This document shows positions 39,016 through 47,566 of a stretch of DNA of 64,000 nt, piece by piece (the stretch's first letter is position 1; every line of letters starts with the position of its first letter). The notes beneath the pieces are model-generated. The model saw only the letters and a list, made by a program, of their open reading frames with translations. It did no database searches and was not told where the DNA came from. Source of the stretch: Macrococcus brunensis (GTDB lineage Bacteria > Bacillota > Bacilli > Staphylococcales > Staphylococcaceae); the NCBI RefSeq assembly GCF_004359615.1, contig NZ_SCWA01000012.1:1-64000 (forward strand), written 5' to 3'. The position numbers and the translations under genes are program-made.

Positions 39016-40160
39016 TTGTTATCACCTCCTTCCAGTGCTGCAGTTTCTACAGATTGATAGTTCTTTGTAATTACATACTTATCAAGCTCCACGTTATCAA
39101 CCGCTTCTTCACCCAACATTTCACGTATCTGATTACCTGTAAAGGTTCCGCTTGCCCTGAGCTTATCTACCGCTGTAGCAAGTTCTAAAGGATCCTTCTT
39201 GTTGATTCCAATCATCTTAATCTTCGCGCCGTTGAGATATTCGTCCGGCTCGAAAAACTTCGCATTCATCTCATCATTAATCAACTTCAAGAAATAACCG
39301 AGACAGTACTTATTAAAAGATGTCATGGCATTCTCAAGGTCTGCCATCTCACCGGAAATAAGCACTGGCGGAATCCCAATCATTCTGGCCACATCTTCAG
39401 TGACTGACTTCTTCATTTCACTTAATTCTTTGAACTCTTGATTACTTCCACCATATGGTATGTCTTTATATTCAATACCGGCTGCTTCTGGAACAATGGC
39501 CACCGGTTTGTCAAAAGAATTGTAAAGACGTTTAACAAACTCATTCATCTTTGCCATCTGCTCTTTGGTATAAGTACTACCTTTCAGCGGCATAGACACC
39601 GTACCCCGAATCTGATTGTTAAGAAGATGCCTGTCAATCATCCGTCCGAACATCTCACCATAATCCGCAAATAGTCCATCAACAAATCGCTCAAGTTTCT
39701 GATTCGCATACTTCATATAGATGACATCACTCATCTTAAAGACGCGTTCGTATTTAAAATCTTTGACATAAACATCGGAAAATGTGTCATCATAAAGTGC
39801 CATTTCATCCCGCTGAAAGTCTGTGGCCACAACTAAATCTTTCGTGTCAGTCTGAATAATCAAGACTTCTCCATCATAGATCAACTTAGTCATCACCTCA
39901 TGCCAGAAATTTGCTGCACTCTGATCAGTGTTCGGCCGGACGTTCAACTTGTAAGAGAGAGCGTCTTGCTCCGTCTTATTAGTGCCCTTCACAATAAACC
40001 TGGTTTGAGCGATTGCTCGAGCAAGATACTCAATGCTTGTCTGCAACGCCATACGCTTCAAATAGGAACGTGCTGACGGGTCCTGTACTAAATCCAGGTC
40101 AAGAATATAAGATGCTTCTTCTGATCGCGCTCGTAGTGCAAAAATATCCAGTATACCCAT
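39012..40160 (-). CDS. Phage portal protein
   Basis: A 382-residue HK97-type portal. IEYLARAIAQTRFIVKG, the LNVRPNTDQSAANFWHEVM wing and the FKELSEMKKSVTEDVARMIGIPP stem with VLISGEMADLENAM are family landmarks. It forms the dodecameric DNA channel. GGAGGTG precedes the ATG at 40160. Confidence 0.95.
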   Translation of the reverse strand: MGILDIFALRARSEEASYILDLDLVQDPSARSYLKRMALQTSIEYLARAIAQTRFIVKGTNKTEQDALSYKLNVRPNTDQSAANFWHEVMTKLIYDGEVLIIQTDTKDLVVATDFQRDEMALYDDTFSDVYVKDFKYERVFKMSDVIYMKYANQKLERFVDGLFADYGEMFGRMIDRHLLNNQIRGTVSMPLKGSTYTKEQMAKMNEFVKRLYNSFDKPVAIVPEAAGIEYKDIPYGGSNQEFKELSEMKKSVTEDVARMIGIPPVLISGEMADLENAMTSFNKYCLGYFLKLINDEMNAKFFEPDEYLNGAKIKMIGINKKDPLELATAVDKLRASGTFTGNQIREMLGEEAVDNVELDKYVITKNYQSVETAALEGGDNK

Positions 40161-40176
40161 TTATTCACCTCCTTCC

Positions 40177-41862
40177 TTAAAAGTCGAGCGCGTCAAGCAA
40201 GTCAAATGCTTCATCGATATCAAAGTCTACAATTTCATCCGCTCTATATAGTGCGTGCAAGAATGCGTGGAATCCATCCGTCTTTCGTGTAAATTCATCT
40301 TTCTTGATATACTCCCGTTTTCCTGTAGACACATTTACTTTTACGGCTACGTTATTGATATACCAACGCATCAGAGGATTGTCGCCCAATATTAATAGCT
40401 CATTAGCAAATATAGTTTCTATTCGTGGATGCAGGAGGTCATGAATAGCGCGTGGATTTTTAATAACCTCTACCTCAATTCCAGCTGCCTCAAAGTATGG
40501 ACGAAGCAAATCGGCACGATAGTTATCCATGATAACTTTTTCTAATCCGTACCGTTCTCTCATTTCAACAAACCAGTTCACTATAATCGTCGGATGAATG
40601 GAAGGCTCATCAACAATCGTCAGATAGCCTTGCTCATGCCATTCTCTTATAGGTGCTTTGATTGCTGACTTTTTCAAGAACTCTTCACGAACGAATGAGT
40701 GTGCCTTCCAGATATACTCTTCACCTTTTCTGAATAACAGTCCGACAGCAGCAAAGTCTTTAACCGTCGCATAATCGACACCACCGATACACATGCGTTG
40801 TGACACATCTGGCATTTCTCTGTTAGTTGCAAGGATTTCTTTCCAGGTAGCGAGTACCTTGCTTTCATCGACTTCAGGGAAGTTCATCCGCTTCGTCATA
40901 AATTCAGAACGTCCATTCGGATTGTATCTCAGCTTCTTGAACTCACCATGGACCTCTTTGAATAGGACGTGGGCGTACTTACATAAAGGAGGATGAAACA
41001 TAGGATTAGCTTTTTGGTAGTTAACGTGAGCATTAACTTCTTCCGCTTTATCCAGCTTGCAGATGAAAGGAAAAAGTCTGTCTTCCAATTCCTTGCCGTT
41101 AAGTATGGCCAGCGCTCTATTTTTCTGACTATCCATGAAGCCTTCACGAACATGGCCATCCGTTCCAATATAGAAAGTTCTGGCATGCGGCACTTTACCT
41201 AAACCACCACGTTTGACATCAACCATCTTTGAATCCTCATAGATATGAATCTCATCAAAAATAACACACCCCTCACGGCCACCATCCTTGGTTTTCGCGT
41301 TTGATGTGTTGAATTTAAGTTTTGACCTGGTATCTAAGTTGACGATCTCCGTCTTGCTTATCTTAAATGGTTCATAAGGTGTCTCACTGCTTTTAAACAA
41401 TTGATGATCAACAATCATATTATAGACTTCATCAAATGAAGTTTTTGCTTGTTCTTCTGAGTTGGCCACGATGGAAATATCATAAGCAGCAATACCATGA
41501 TAGGGTGTCTGCATGAAATTACTTACGCCGGATATCCAGCCGTTTTTTCCCCCACCTCGACCGAGTGTTATTAGAAACTCGTTGAAATAAGGTGAGATGA
41601 TTTCTTCACCATCAGGCAGCGTTTCTTGTTCAAAAAGGAACACAAAAGCGATTAAAAACTTCTGAAAAGGCTGTGTTTCGAAGAAATATTTATCAATATA
41701 TTTAATGCAATTTTTAATTTTTTCTTCATCAAAGAACACATTATCCAGCAGAAGAACATAATTTTCTAGATATTCAACCAGTTGTTTTCGTTCTTCGTTA
41801 AAAAGTATCTCACCTTTTTTGTACTGATCAATATAATAAGTTACGTGTTCATTCTGAATCAT
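40177..41862 (-). CDS. Terminase large subunit
   Basis: A 561-residue packaging motor (Terminase_1 type). The ATPase has a Walker A variant LGRGGGKNGWISG, Walker B CVIFDEIHIY, and the coupling C-motif region. The C-terminal nuclease has acidic residues in GGVDYATVKDFAAVG and VIMDNYRADLLRP. It cuts and translocates DNA into the prohead. Overlaps terS by 4 bp. Confidence 0.96.
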   Translation of the reverse strand: MIQNEHVTYYIDQYKKGEILFNEERKQLVEYLENYVLLLDNVFFDEEKIKNCIKYIDKYFFETQPFQKFLIAFVFLFEQETLPDGEEIISPYFNEFLITLGRGGGKNGWISGVSNFMQTPYHGIAAYDISIVANSEEQAKTSFDEVYNMIVDHQLFKSSETPYEPFKISKTEIVNLDTRSKLKFNTSNAKTKDGGREGCVIFDEIHIYEDSKMVDVKRGGLGKVPHARTFYIGTDGHVREGFMDSQKNRALAILNGKELEDRLFPFICKLDKAEEVNAHVNYQKANPMFHPPLCKYAHVLFKEVHGEFKKLRYNPNGRSEFMTKRMNFPEVDESKVLATWKEILATNREMPDVSQRMCIGGVDYATVKDFAAVGLLFRKGEEYIWKAHSFVREEFLKKSAIKAPIREWHEQGYLTIVDEPSIHPTIIVNWFVEMRERYGLEKVIMDNYRADLLRPYFEAAGIEVEVIKNPRAIHDLLHPRIETIFANELLILGDNPLMRWYINNVAVKVNVSTGKREYIKKDEFTRKTDGFHAFLHALYRADEIVDFDIDEAFDLLDALDF

Positions 41863-42206
41863 AATAAATCACGGGATTTATTATTTCCCCCAGGCATTTG
41901 AGTATCCGGAACTAAATCAGAAAGCTGTTTCATTATTTTTTGATAGGCACCATCACGAGCGTTAAACAGTTTAGCGACGGGCCTTTCACGCTCATAAGGT
42001 TCCACAGATGAACTCTGTTGGAATAATTCAACGTCTCCATTTTCATTGATGTCGTTCCAGGCATCATCAAGCATAATTCTTAAACGTGCAGCCTGAACGA
42101 TCAGTCCTTCAACCACTTTTTTTTTGTTCGGCGGAATATCTTTGAATAATCTAGTTATTCGTCTCTGCTCTTTTAATACACGTTCCTCCCTTTCATCAAT
42201 ATCCAT
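41859..42206 (-). CDS. Terminase small subunit (P27-like)
   Basis: A 115-residue helical protein with a basic N-terminal DNA-binding helix (REERVLKEQRRITRLFKD) and LIVQAARLRIMLDDAWNDI, the P27-type TerS pattern. It recognises the packaging site, predicted just upstream. AGGTGAG precedes the ATG. Confidence 0.88.
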   Translation of the reverse strand: MDIDEREERVLKEQRRITRLFKDIPPNKKKVVEGLIVQAARLRIMLDDAWNDINENGDVELFQQSSSVEPYERERPVAKLFNARDGAYQKIMKQLSDLVPDTQMPGGNNKSRDLL

Positions 42207-42335
42207 TTACTCACCTCATTTCGCTCAGGGGGTGGGGGGTCATACGCGAGAAGGTCAAATTTCTGCGGAATCGACCCCTATGCCGTTTCCCACGACTTCA
42301 TTTTCAGGTTGAAATTTTTCGACCGGGGGGTGTCC
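42207..42335. other. Candidate cos packaging site
   Basis: A 129-bp non-coding stretch between terS and the HNH-linked small gene, unusually G-rich on the plus strand. It contains GGGGGTGGGGGGTCA near 42228-42242 and GACCGGGGGGTGTCC near 42321-42335. In HNH-containing cos phages the cohesive-end site lies here. The cut position cannot be seen. Confidence 0.5.
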
Positions 42336-42497
42336 TCATATTTTTCTTAGAAAGTTTTTCGTTTTCATTTTGTTCTGTTCTTCTTTTTGAAGTTCTTCAG
42401 TAAGAGTCAGTGGCGCTCTTATGGTTTCTTCAAGTTTTCTTTTAATTCCTTCGGCAAGTATAGATTTACCTGCATGTCTTCCCATCGTTACTACCAT
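42336..42497 (-). CDS. Small basic phage protein next to HNH gene
   Basis: A frame of 53 codons starting at ATG 42497, which overlaps the HNH stop (ATGGTAG), or 49 codons from ATG 42485. The product begins MGRHAGKSILAEGIKRKLEE after the second start and is highly charged, helical and Lys/Glu rich. It sits between HNH and the candidate cos site. Function unknown; it may be a packaging accessory. Confidence 0.55.
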   Translation of the reverse strand: MVVTMGRHAGKSILAEGIKRKLEETIRAPLTLTEELQKEEQNKMKTKNFLRKI

Positions 42498-42808
42498 CTT
42501 TCGTCGTCCCATTGCTTCACCTTCTTCTGATAGCGGCCGTGTTTCAAATTATGGCACTTTATGCATAAAGTAATAAGATTACTGTCTGTCAGTGCTAAGT
42601 TCGGTCTGTCTTGCAGTTCTTCGATATGGTCGACGTCTAAGTACTTGTGCTTAGTACCTTGATTGAATCTGTTCAAGTCAACTGTTACCTTACCTTGCTT
42701 CTTACACTCCTGGCATTCATAGTTGTCTCGCTTCAGTATTTCTTCACGCTTCCGCCTCCATGGTGGAGACTTGTAGAACCTGATGCGTTCCTTCACTGTG
42801 TCGTACAT
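42491..42808 (-). CDS. HNH endonuclease of the packaging module
   Basis: A 105-residue HNH nuclease. DHIEEL supplies the first His, LTDSNLITLC the Asn and CHNLKHGR the last His; a zinc is held by CQEC and CIKC. In cos siphoviruses this protein works with the terminase to cut the cos site. Start ATG at 42808 follows TAGGAGAG. Confidence 0.93.
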   Translation of the reverse strand: MYDTVKERIRFYKSPPWRRKREEILKRDNYECQECKKQGKVTVDLNRFNQGTKHKYLDVDHIEELQDRPNLALTDSNLITLCIKCHNLKHGRYQKKVKQWDDERW

Positions 42809-42830
42809 ACTATGCTCTCTCCTAGATTAA

Positions 42831-42845
42831 AGACTGAGTCAGTCT
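42831..42845. promoter_or_regulatory. 15-bp palindrome upstream of the packaging operon
   Basis: AGACTGA-G-TCAGTCT is a perfect palindrome 23 bp before the HNH start. It sits where the -35 region of a late promoter would be (TTTAAT as possible -10 just after it), so it may bind the ArpU-type activator. Confidence 0.5.
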
Positions 42846-42874
42846 AGATACATATGGATCACCTATTGTTATGA

Positions 42875-42917
42875 CATAATAAAAGACAGCCAAAGCATAG
42901 CCGCTTCATCTGTCTTT
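42875..42917 (-). terminator. Terminator after the moron gene
   Basis: AAAGACAG (42882-42889) pairs with CTGTCTTT (42910-42917) over a 20-base loop, then T-rich on the minus strand. It separates the 43028 gene from the HNH operon. The remaining 43-110 bases on each side up to 43027 show no gene. Confidence 0.6.
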
Positions 42918-43027
42918 ATAGTTATCTATACTATTAATATATCAGCAATCCTTGAAATGTTTGTCCGTTTATTGTTCGCAGATAGTTCACTGAAAGTTCG
43001 CGAAACAATCCTTCCAACATATAATAA

Positions 43028-43921
43028 TTAATTTACGAATTTCATATTGTCGCTATTCTCATAATCCTTTATATGACCTGGATCCAATTCGGATAAAGTA
43101 GCATTAACCATTTCGCGAACAGAGGAACCAGTCTTAAAAGAGTTGCGACTTATTCCTATAAATATTTCGTCTACATAATCTTTGTTATGTTTATCTTGAT
43201 ATTCAATAACAACTTTTAAATAAGGAGTGATATTCCCATACACATCATAAAGGGAGTGATTTATGATCATTAAATCACTCTTGTCTATACTTACTTTAAT
43301 TTTTTCTTCTTTGCTTATTATTCTTTTTCTTATTCTTGTTGCATTATTGTTTAAATGAAAATCATGAGCAAATCCTCCTTGCTCGCCGATTTGATCAAAA
43401 GAATAGCGCATAGTATGCTTATCTTTATTATATCCCTGTTGAGATATACTATATGCTCTCCCTCCACCACTGAAAGTTTTTTCTCCGACCAAATCAAAAT
43501 ATTTTTTGCCATTTATGTGATGTGTCGTAATTTTAATATTCTTAGCGTAGCTATCACCGATATTTACGAATCTCATAAAAGATTTGTTCGTTATGTCTTC
43601 TTTATAATTCTTTTCACTATAATAATCCATTAAAGGATCATCACTATAAGCCCATCTCTGTAATAAAACATTTCTAGGAGATTCATCAAATTCGTATCTA
43701 ATTATGATAGGCTCAAAAATGAAAATAGGCCTACTACTATGTATCTGAAATGAAAAGTTTTCCTCTATCTCTTTTCTTCTTATTTTATTTGTACTTGCGT
43801 AAATCCATATAACAATAAATAAATTTAAAAGTGGTATTACTATATCCTTAAATGCGTTATAGTTCCATAAATTTATTAATTGTTCTTTGAATAGATCCAC
43901 GTAGAAACTGATTATATCCAT
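43028..43921 (-). CDS. Prophage moron: N-terminally anchored unknown protein
   Basis: A 297-residue protein with one hydrophobic segment at about residues 24-42 (IVIPLLNLFIVIWIYA), then a beta-rich, Asn/Lys/Tyr-rich soluble domain with no recognised motif. It is strongly AT-rich compared with flanking phage genes. It sits between the ArpU regulator and the packaging genes, with terminators on both sides, so it is a self-contained extra gene (moron). No function assigned. The general anatomy, a single TM anchor and a large cytoplasmic or surface domain, recurs in phage exclusion proteins, but that is only analogy. Confidence 0.65.
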   Translation of the reverse strand: MDIISFYVDLFKEQLINLWNYNAFKDIVIPLLNLFIVIWIYASTNKIRRKEIEENFSFQIHSSRPIFIFEPIIIRYEFDESPRNVLLQRWAYSDDPLMDYYSEKNYKEDITNKSFMRFVNIGDSYAKNIKITTHHINGKKYFDLVGEKTFSGGGRAYSISQQGYNKDKHTMRYSFDQIGEQGGFAHDFHLNNNATRIRKRIISKEEKIKVSIDKSDLMIINHSLYDVYGNITPYLKVVIEYQDKHNKDYVDEIFIGISRNSFKTGSSVREMVNATLSELDPGHIKDYENSDNMKFVN

Positions 43922-43997
43922 TAGCCAGTACTCCTTTACAATAATTTACTTTTAACCACATAATCTATTATACTTTTATCTAAATTATTAATATATT

Positions 43998-44023
43998 AAA
44001 AAAGACCTGGCATCTACCAGATC
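43998..44023 (-). terminator. Terminator after the ArpU-type regulator
   Basis: GATCTGG / CCAGGTC stem (44004-44023, one G-U) with 6-base loop and six T on the minus strand. Confidence 0.85.
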
Positions 44024-44025
44024 TA

Positions 44026-44490
44026 TTACTTAACTGCTTCAGTTGTTTCCTTGCTATACTCCTCTATTCCCAGGTAGAACGCTAGCCTGATAACCGCGTC
44101 ATTCTTGACCGTATAGTACTTCGTCTTCCCTAGTCCTAGATCAGTATAGATTGAGTAGTCACTGCTCGGCTCTTCCTGCAGATACTTATGAACAATGATA
44201 TATTTCTCATCAGGTTTTAAGTTATCAACTGCCGCATGCATCTGTTCCATTAATTCCTTACGCTCTAATAATAGCTTCTCTCTTTCCAGATTCTTTGATG
44301 CTGCCGACTCAATACCGTTCAATCCGATAGTCGTTGCAGGTGGAATAAAACTGAATGACTGTGTAACTGATGGCATTGATCTGACTGGCATAATTCTAAG
44401 TAGCTTATTATATTTACGGAATGTATGATAGACATTATTCCTTGTCTTCTTGAAATCTAGATTCTGAATCTCTAATAATGATTGAGTCAT
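44026..44490 (-). CDS. ArpU-family late transcriptional regulator
   Basis: A 154-residue protein from ATG 44490, which follows AGGAGG. The C-terminal sigma-like region PDEKYIIVHKYLQEE, then YSIYTDLGLGKTKYYTVKNDA and LAFYLGIEE, is typical of ArpU/RinA-type phage regulators that switch on late genes. It is the last gene of the early/middle operon and is followed by a strong terminator, as expected for the gene that activates the next operon. Confidence 0.88.
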   Translation of the reverse strand: MTQSLLEIQNLDFKKTRNNVYHTFRKYNKLLRIMPVRSMPSVTQSFSFIPPATTIGLNGIESAASKNLEREKLLLERKELMEQMHAAVDNLKPDEKYIIVHKYLQEEPSSDYSIYTDLGLGKTKYYTVKNDAVIRLAFYLGIEEYSKETTEAVK

Positions 44491-44541
44491 ATACAGCCTC
44501 CTGCTTCGTGGTATAATATATTTGTCGAATGAATTAACCAC

Positions 44542-44563
44542 GAGCCGAGAAGGCTCTTTTTTT
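44542..44563 (+). terminator. Plus-strand terminator-like hairpin
   Basis: GAGCC-GAGAA-GGCTC followed by seven T on the plus strand, although all nearby genes are on the minus strand. A short antisense RNA from the TATAAT at 44511 is conceivable but would be only about 40 bases. Confidence 0.4.
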
Positions 44564-44632
44564 ATGTTCTTATTTAATCATTACCTGGTTGTTATTGATT
44601 GATGCCTTTATACCTTCCTGAATCTTCTTATG

Positions 44633-45061
44633 CTATTCATCCCCATTCTGATATTCAAATACATCGACATATTTATTAAGCCATTCAACCAGTCTGACTA
44701 AGGTCCTATAGGTGTCACGGTAATACTTATTATCCGGCAGAACACTCTCATCTAAGACTTTGTATTTCTGAATATCTTCTAGTTTGTAAATTACAATACG
44801 CCCAGTGATACCTTCTAAAAATACAGATAACCCAATTGATTTACCTAAATTACTAGCAAGGTCTCTATTTTCATAATATTCTCTGGCAGATACTGAATCA
44901 TCACTTAGAGTCATCAAACCCTTTATAGATTGATTGAGTACTTGCCGATATTCACTCGGCTTCATCCGTTTCTTTTTCAATCGCTCACCTAGCCATTTGT
45001 AATGAGCGTCAACCGATTCCCAATTCATTCCGTCCATATAACTTACTGTTTCTGTATTCAT
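44633..45061 (-). CDS. Hypothetical phage protein
   Basis: A 142-residue soluble acidic protein (HYKWLGERLKKKRMKPSEYR near the start, YKLEDIQKYKVLDES in the middle). No family recognised. Start overlaps the upstream stop (TAATG). Part of the middle operon ending with the ArpU-type gene. Confidence 0.7.
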   Translation of the reverse strand: MNTETVSYMDGMNWESVDAHYKWLGERLKKKRMKPSEYRQVLNQSIKGLMTLSDDSVSAREYYENRDLASNLGKSIGLSVFLEGITGRIVIYKLEDIQKYKVLDESVLPDNKYYRDTYRTLVRLVEWLNKYVDVFEYQNGDE

Positions 45062-45330
45062 TATTTATTCTCCTCTTTCCATCCGAATTGTTTATGAGCG
45101 TCTCGCTTCATCTTTCTGAGTTCAGACCGTTCCTCCCATTTCTTCATCATTTCTTTCTGGCGATGTCTAAACTCTGCCATCTTGAGTTCATTTTCTTTTT
45201 GAAACTGCTTATACTCTTTACGTGCACGAATGGATATGCCTACCATCAGTGCAACATATGCTGCAAAGACAACGATAGCTATGATAAGTATTAGGTCAAT
45301 TATCGTGATCATCATATCTATAGGCGTCAT
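45061..45330 (-). CDS. Small membrane-anchored phage protein
   Basis: A 89-residue protein: one long hydrophobic segment (residues 5-32) followed by a highly charged helix (EYKQFQKENELKMAEF and on). Overlaps the MazG-like gene by 4 bp. No known family. Confidence 0.68.
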   Translation of the reverse strand: MTPIDMMITIIDLILIIAIVVFAAYVALMVGISIRARKEYKQFQKENELKMAEFRHRQKEMMKKWEERSELRKMKRDAHKQFGWKEENK

Positions 45331-45659
45331 TGTTCTTCCTCCCTGTTTATACTATCTTCCTGACTGAAACCTTCCGGGTACCGCTTCATCAGTTTATTGA
45401 TATTCAACTCTGCAACTTCAGATAGTTCAATGCCGTTGACTGCAGCGAGGTTAGCAATATACCAGAGCACGTCGCCTAACTCCTTCTTCAGTTCCACTTG
45501 GTCAAGTTCGTGGCCATGGAAGACGTGCTTCTTAATCTGATCTGCTACTTCACCTGCTTCACCTGTTAGACCTAGTGCATAGTTAGTTAATGCATCAGAT
45601 TGTGTTAATAATGAGTTATGTGTACGTCCTGCAAGTTCCTGATATTCGTTTAAATTCAT
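45327..45659 (-). CDS. MazG-like nucleotide pyrophosphohydrolase
   Basis: A 110-residue helical protein with the MazG metal-binding pattern: GLTGEAGEVADQIKKH and, one helix on, KKELGDVLWYIANLA, giving EXXE and EXXD. It probably hydrolyses abnormal or signalling nucleotides (dNTP house-cleaning or lowering ppGpp during infection). Phages often carry it in the replication region. It abuts the gene upstream. Confidence 0.9.
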   Translation of the reverse strand: MNLNEYQELAGRTHNSLLTQSDALTNYALGLTGEAGEVADQIKKHVFHGHELDQVELKKELGDVLWYIANLAAVNGIELSEVAELNINKLMKRYPEGFSQEDSINREEEQ

Positions 45660-46037
45660 CTACTCTTCACCTCGTTCGATATCTGACATATCCTTTAATA
45701 TCATCAAGACTTCATGTTTACTGGTACGCCATAACTTACTTTCGTTTTCATCGTGTTCCCACGTTTCAAATTGTCCTTCAAGATATTTATATTTTTCTGC
45801 GGTTTTCTGCTTCAACCTCTCCCACTTCTCATCCGCCACATCAGCGCGTTTCTCAGCTTCATCAGCACGTTGTTTTTGTTGTTCAGCATAAAATTCTAAT
45901 CTTTGGTTTACTGTCAACCATTCAGTGAATTCACTACTGCCAATTTTTGCTTTTAACATCCCTCTATCAAAGTCAAATACAGTTATTTCAGTTTTAAGAT
46001 ATGGATGGTAAAACTTTTCCCCGATTAGATTAACCAT
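45660..46037 (-). CDS. Hypothetical phage coiled-coil protein
   Basis: A 125-residue protein with a short beta-rich start (GEKFYHPYLKTEITVFDFDR) and a long coiled coil from about residue 45 to 95 (QQKQRADEAEKRADVADEKW). No function known. Immediately after recU with no gap. Confidence 0.65.
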   Translation of the reverse strand: MVNLIGEKFYHPYLKTEITVFDFDRGMLKAKIGSSEFTEWLTVNQRLEFYAEQQKQRADEAEKRADVADEKWERLKQKTAEKYKYLEGQFETWEHDENESKLWRTSKHEVLMILKDMSDIERGEE

Positions 46038-46553
46038 CTACTCCACCCTTCCCAGACTCTTTAGATAGTGATATCTGATATTCCACTCCGATACTATCGG
46101 TTCCTTGTTATCCTGGAACCACTGAAGCGGTATACTTGCTCTGTTGATTGTCTCCTGCAGCTCTTTAAATTCTTGAATACTGATCATGTATAGTTCATTA
46201 ACTTCTCTGAATAGAACAAGAATAAATCCCAATCCGCCATATTTAGTGATGGATATTAGATAGTCAGCCTGGTGCTGTCTGATAGCTTTGAAGGGCAGAT
46301 AATTCTTAGTGGTCTCCTTAGCATCAAATGCGACGAACATACCATCAAATACACCGATAAAATCCACTGTTGATTTACCTGAGTGATAGGCGCCTGTTAT
46401 CTCCCCTTCACTCCATTTAACCTTTGTAGGTGTAGGTATATTCGTGATATGCGCTACACCTTTAGCAAGATACTGTTTGTTACTGATATCAATCAAGTTC
46501 TCAAGATACTTACCTTTATTCGCATTCTTACGATTCTTTATATATGATGTCAT
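46038..46553 (-). CDS. recU: RecU-type Holliday junction resolvase
   Basis: A 171-residue nuclease from ATG 46553, which follows AGGAGGA. GKYLENLIDISNKQYLAKG, then GKSTVDFIGVFDGMFVAFDAK with the D-(E/D)-K nuclease core, and IRQHQADYLI match RecU. It cuts recombination intermediates during phage replication. Shorter than chromosomal RecU of about 200 residues but normal for phage versions. Confidence 0.85.
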   Translation of the reverse strand: MTSYIKNRKNANKGKYLENLIDISNKQYLAKGVAHITNIPTPTKVKWSEGEITGAYHSGKSTVDFIGVFDGMFVAFDAKETTKNYLPFKAIRQHQADYLISITKYGGLGFILVLFREVNELYMISIQEFKELQETINRASIPLQWFQDNKEPIVSEWNIRYHYLKSLGRVE

Positions 46554-46566
46554 ATAGAGATTCCTC

Positions 46567-46767
46567 CTATTCATCGTCCTCTTCAATTCTGTACAGTAGT
46601 CGCTTTAGTCCTCTTTTTCTAGCCACAGGTGCTGCCATATATGTTAATGTCTTTGCTGCAAGTCCCCATTTCTTTTGAAGTTGCTCCTTAGTTCCCAGGT
46701 CTATAAATTCGTCACCATCATAGAAAGCATACTCAGGTTCCGGACTATCCTCTTTACGTCGTCCCAA
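46567..46767 (-). CDS. Hypothetical phage protein
   Basis: A 66-residue charged protein; the middle GTKEQLQKKWGLAAKTLTYM resembles a small helix-turn-helix. Its start overlaps the preceding gene by 14 bp; recU follows. DNA binding is possible but unproven. Confidence 0.6.
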   Translation of the reverse strand: MGRRKEDSPEPEYAFYDGDEFIDLGTKEQLQKKWGLAAKTLTYMAAPVARKRGLKRLLYRIEEDDE

Positions 46768-46966
46768 CTTTCTTCCAAGCCTCCTTCAACACAGTGAAAT
46801 CCTGATGAAAGGCGCCTTTGGGTATAGCGCCTGATACTTTAAGTCCTTTTATACCTGTATAGTAGATATAGTGTTTGTTCATTGCTGTCACCCTGTATTC
46901 GTCACCTGACTTTCTGTCCTCAATGATTGCACCTACTGACAGTCGCTTCTCCTCTTTATGCTGCAT
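46754..46966 (-). CDS. Hypothetical phage protein, SH3-like beta pattern
   Basis: A 70-residue basic protein with alternating strands (SVGAIIEDRKSGDEYRVTAM, HYIYYTGIKGLKVSG). No family assigned. It follows the small secreted-type gene by 7 bp. Confidence 0.6.
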   Translation of the reverse strand: MQHKEEKRLSVGAIIEDRKSGDEYRVTAMNKHYIYYTGIKGLKVSGAIPKGAFHQDFTVLKEAWKKVGTT

Positions 46967-46973
46967 AGGCTGC

Positions 46974-47156
46974 CTACTTCAAAAATGGCGGTCTGAAATG
47001 ACATTCGCCCTGATACGTTCCATTGTTTGTGTCATTGCTGTAATAGTCATCAATTGCATCCTCACCCTCAGCAAATGTCTGAGAGATGAAGCGGAGCAGT
47101 AACGCTGCTCCGCTGACTGTGACTGTTCCAAAGATGGTCAATGTGATTGCTTTCAT
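46974..47156 (-). CDS. Small membrane or secreted phage peptide
   Basis: A 60-residue peptide with one hydrophobic N-terminal segment (LTIFGTVTVSGAALLLRF) and a polar acidic tail. Overlaps the upstream gene by 4 bp. Function unknown. Confidence 0.55.
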   Translation of the reverse strand: MKAITLTIFGTVTVSGAALLLRFISQTFAEGEDAIDDYYSNDTNNGTYQGECHFRPPFLK

Positions 47157-47566
47157 CGTTTGAACCTCCCCGCTAACTTTTTAAATACACTGCTGATCTG
47201 CTCTATGCAAGGCTTAGACAGTTCAGATGGTATATAGTGCAGCAATCCTTTTGCAGGTTTATTGTTATCCGGCGAGATTCCCATATCAACTTCCAGACCA
47301 GGAACTACATGATTCGTACTTCTCTTTGCATCCTCTGAATGGATTTGTTGTCTTTCGTACTCATTAATCCACTCTTCGTCATTTAACTTGATCCATTTCT
47401 CAGTGTCCTTCAGCTCTGTCAGTGGCATAGGTAGACTATTTTTTGAGTTACTCACTTCTTGCATATCAGCATAGGGCTTTCGTTTATCGCGGTAGATACG
47501 CGTTACCTTAAATACCTGTTCGTTTATGACGTTCAGAAATACCTCACCCTTTTGAACTTTATTCAT
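47153..47566 (-). CDS. Hypothetical phage protein
   Basis: A 137-residue protein. ATG 47566 is used because AGGGGG stands 9 bases upstream; an ATG at 47575 is close. VQKGEVFLNVINEQVFKVTR suggests a small beta barrel at the N-terminus; the rest is Lys/Glu rich. Not recognised. Confidence 0.62.
   Translation of the reverse strand: MNKVQKGEVFLNVINEQVFKVTRIYRDKRKPYADMQEVSNSKNSLPMPLTELKDTEKWIKLNDEEWINEYERQQIHSEDAKRSTNHVVPGLEVDMGISPDNNKPAKGLLHYIPSELSKPCIEQISSVFKKLAGRFKR

Noticed and set aside
44490-44541. N-terminal extension of the ArpU-type regulator
   Set aside because: The extension lies upstream of a strong ribosome site and is unlike the family; ATG 44490 is better.
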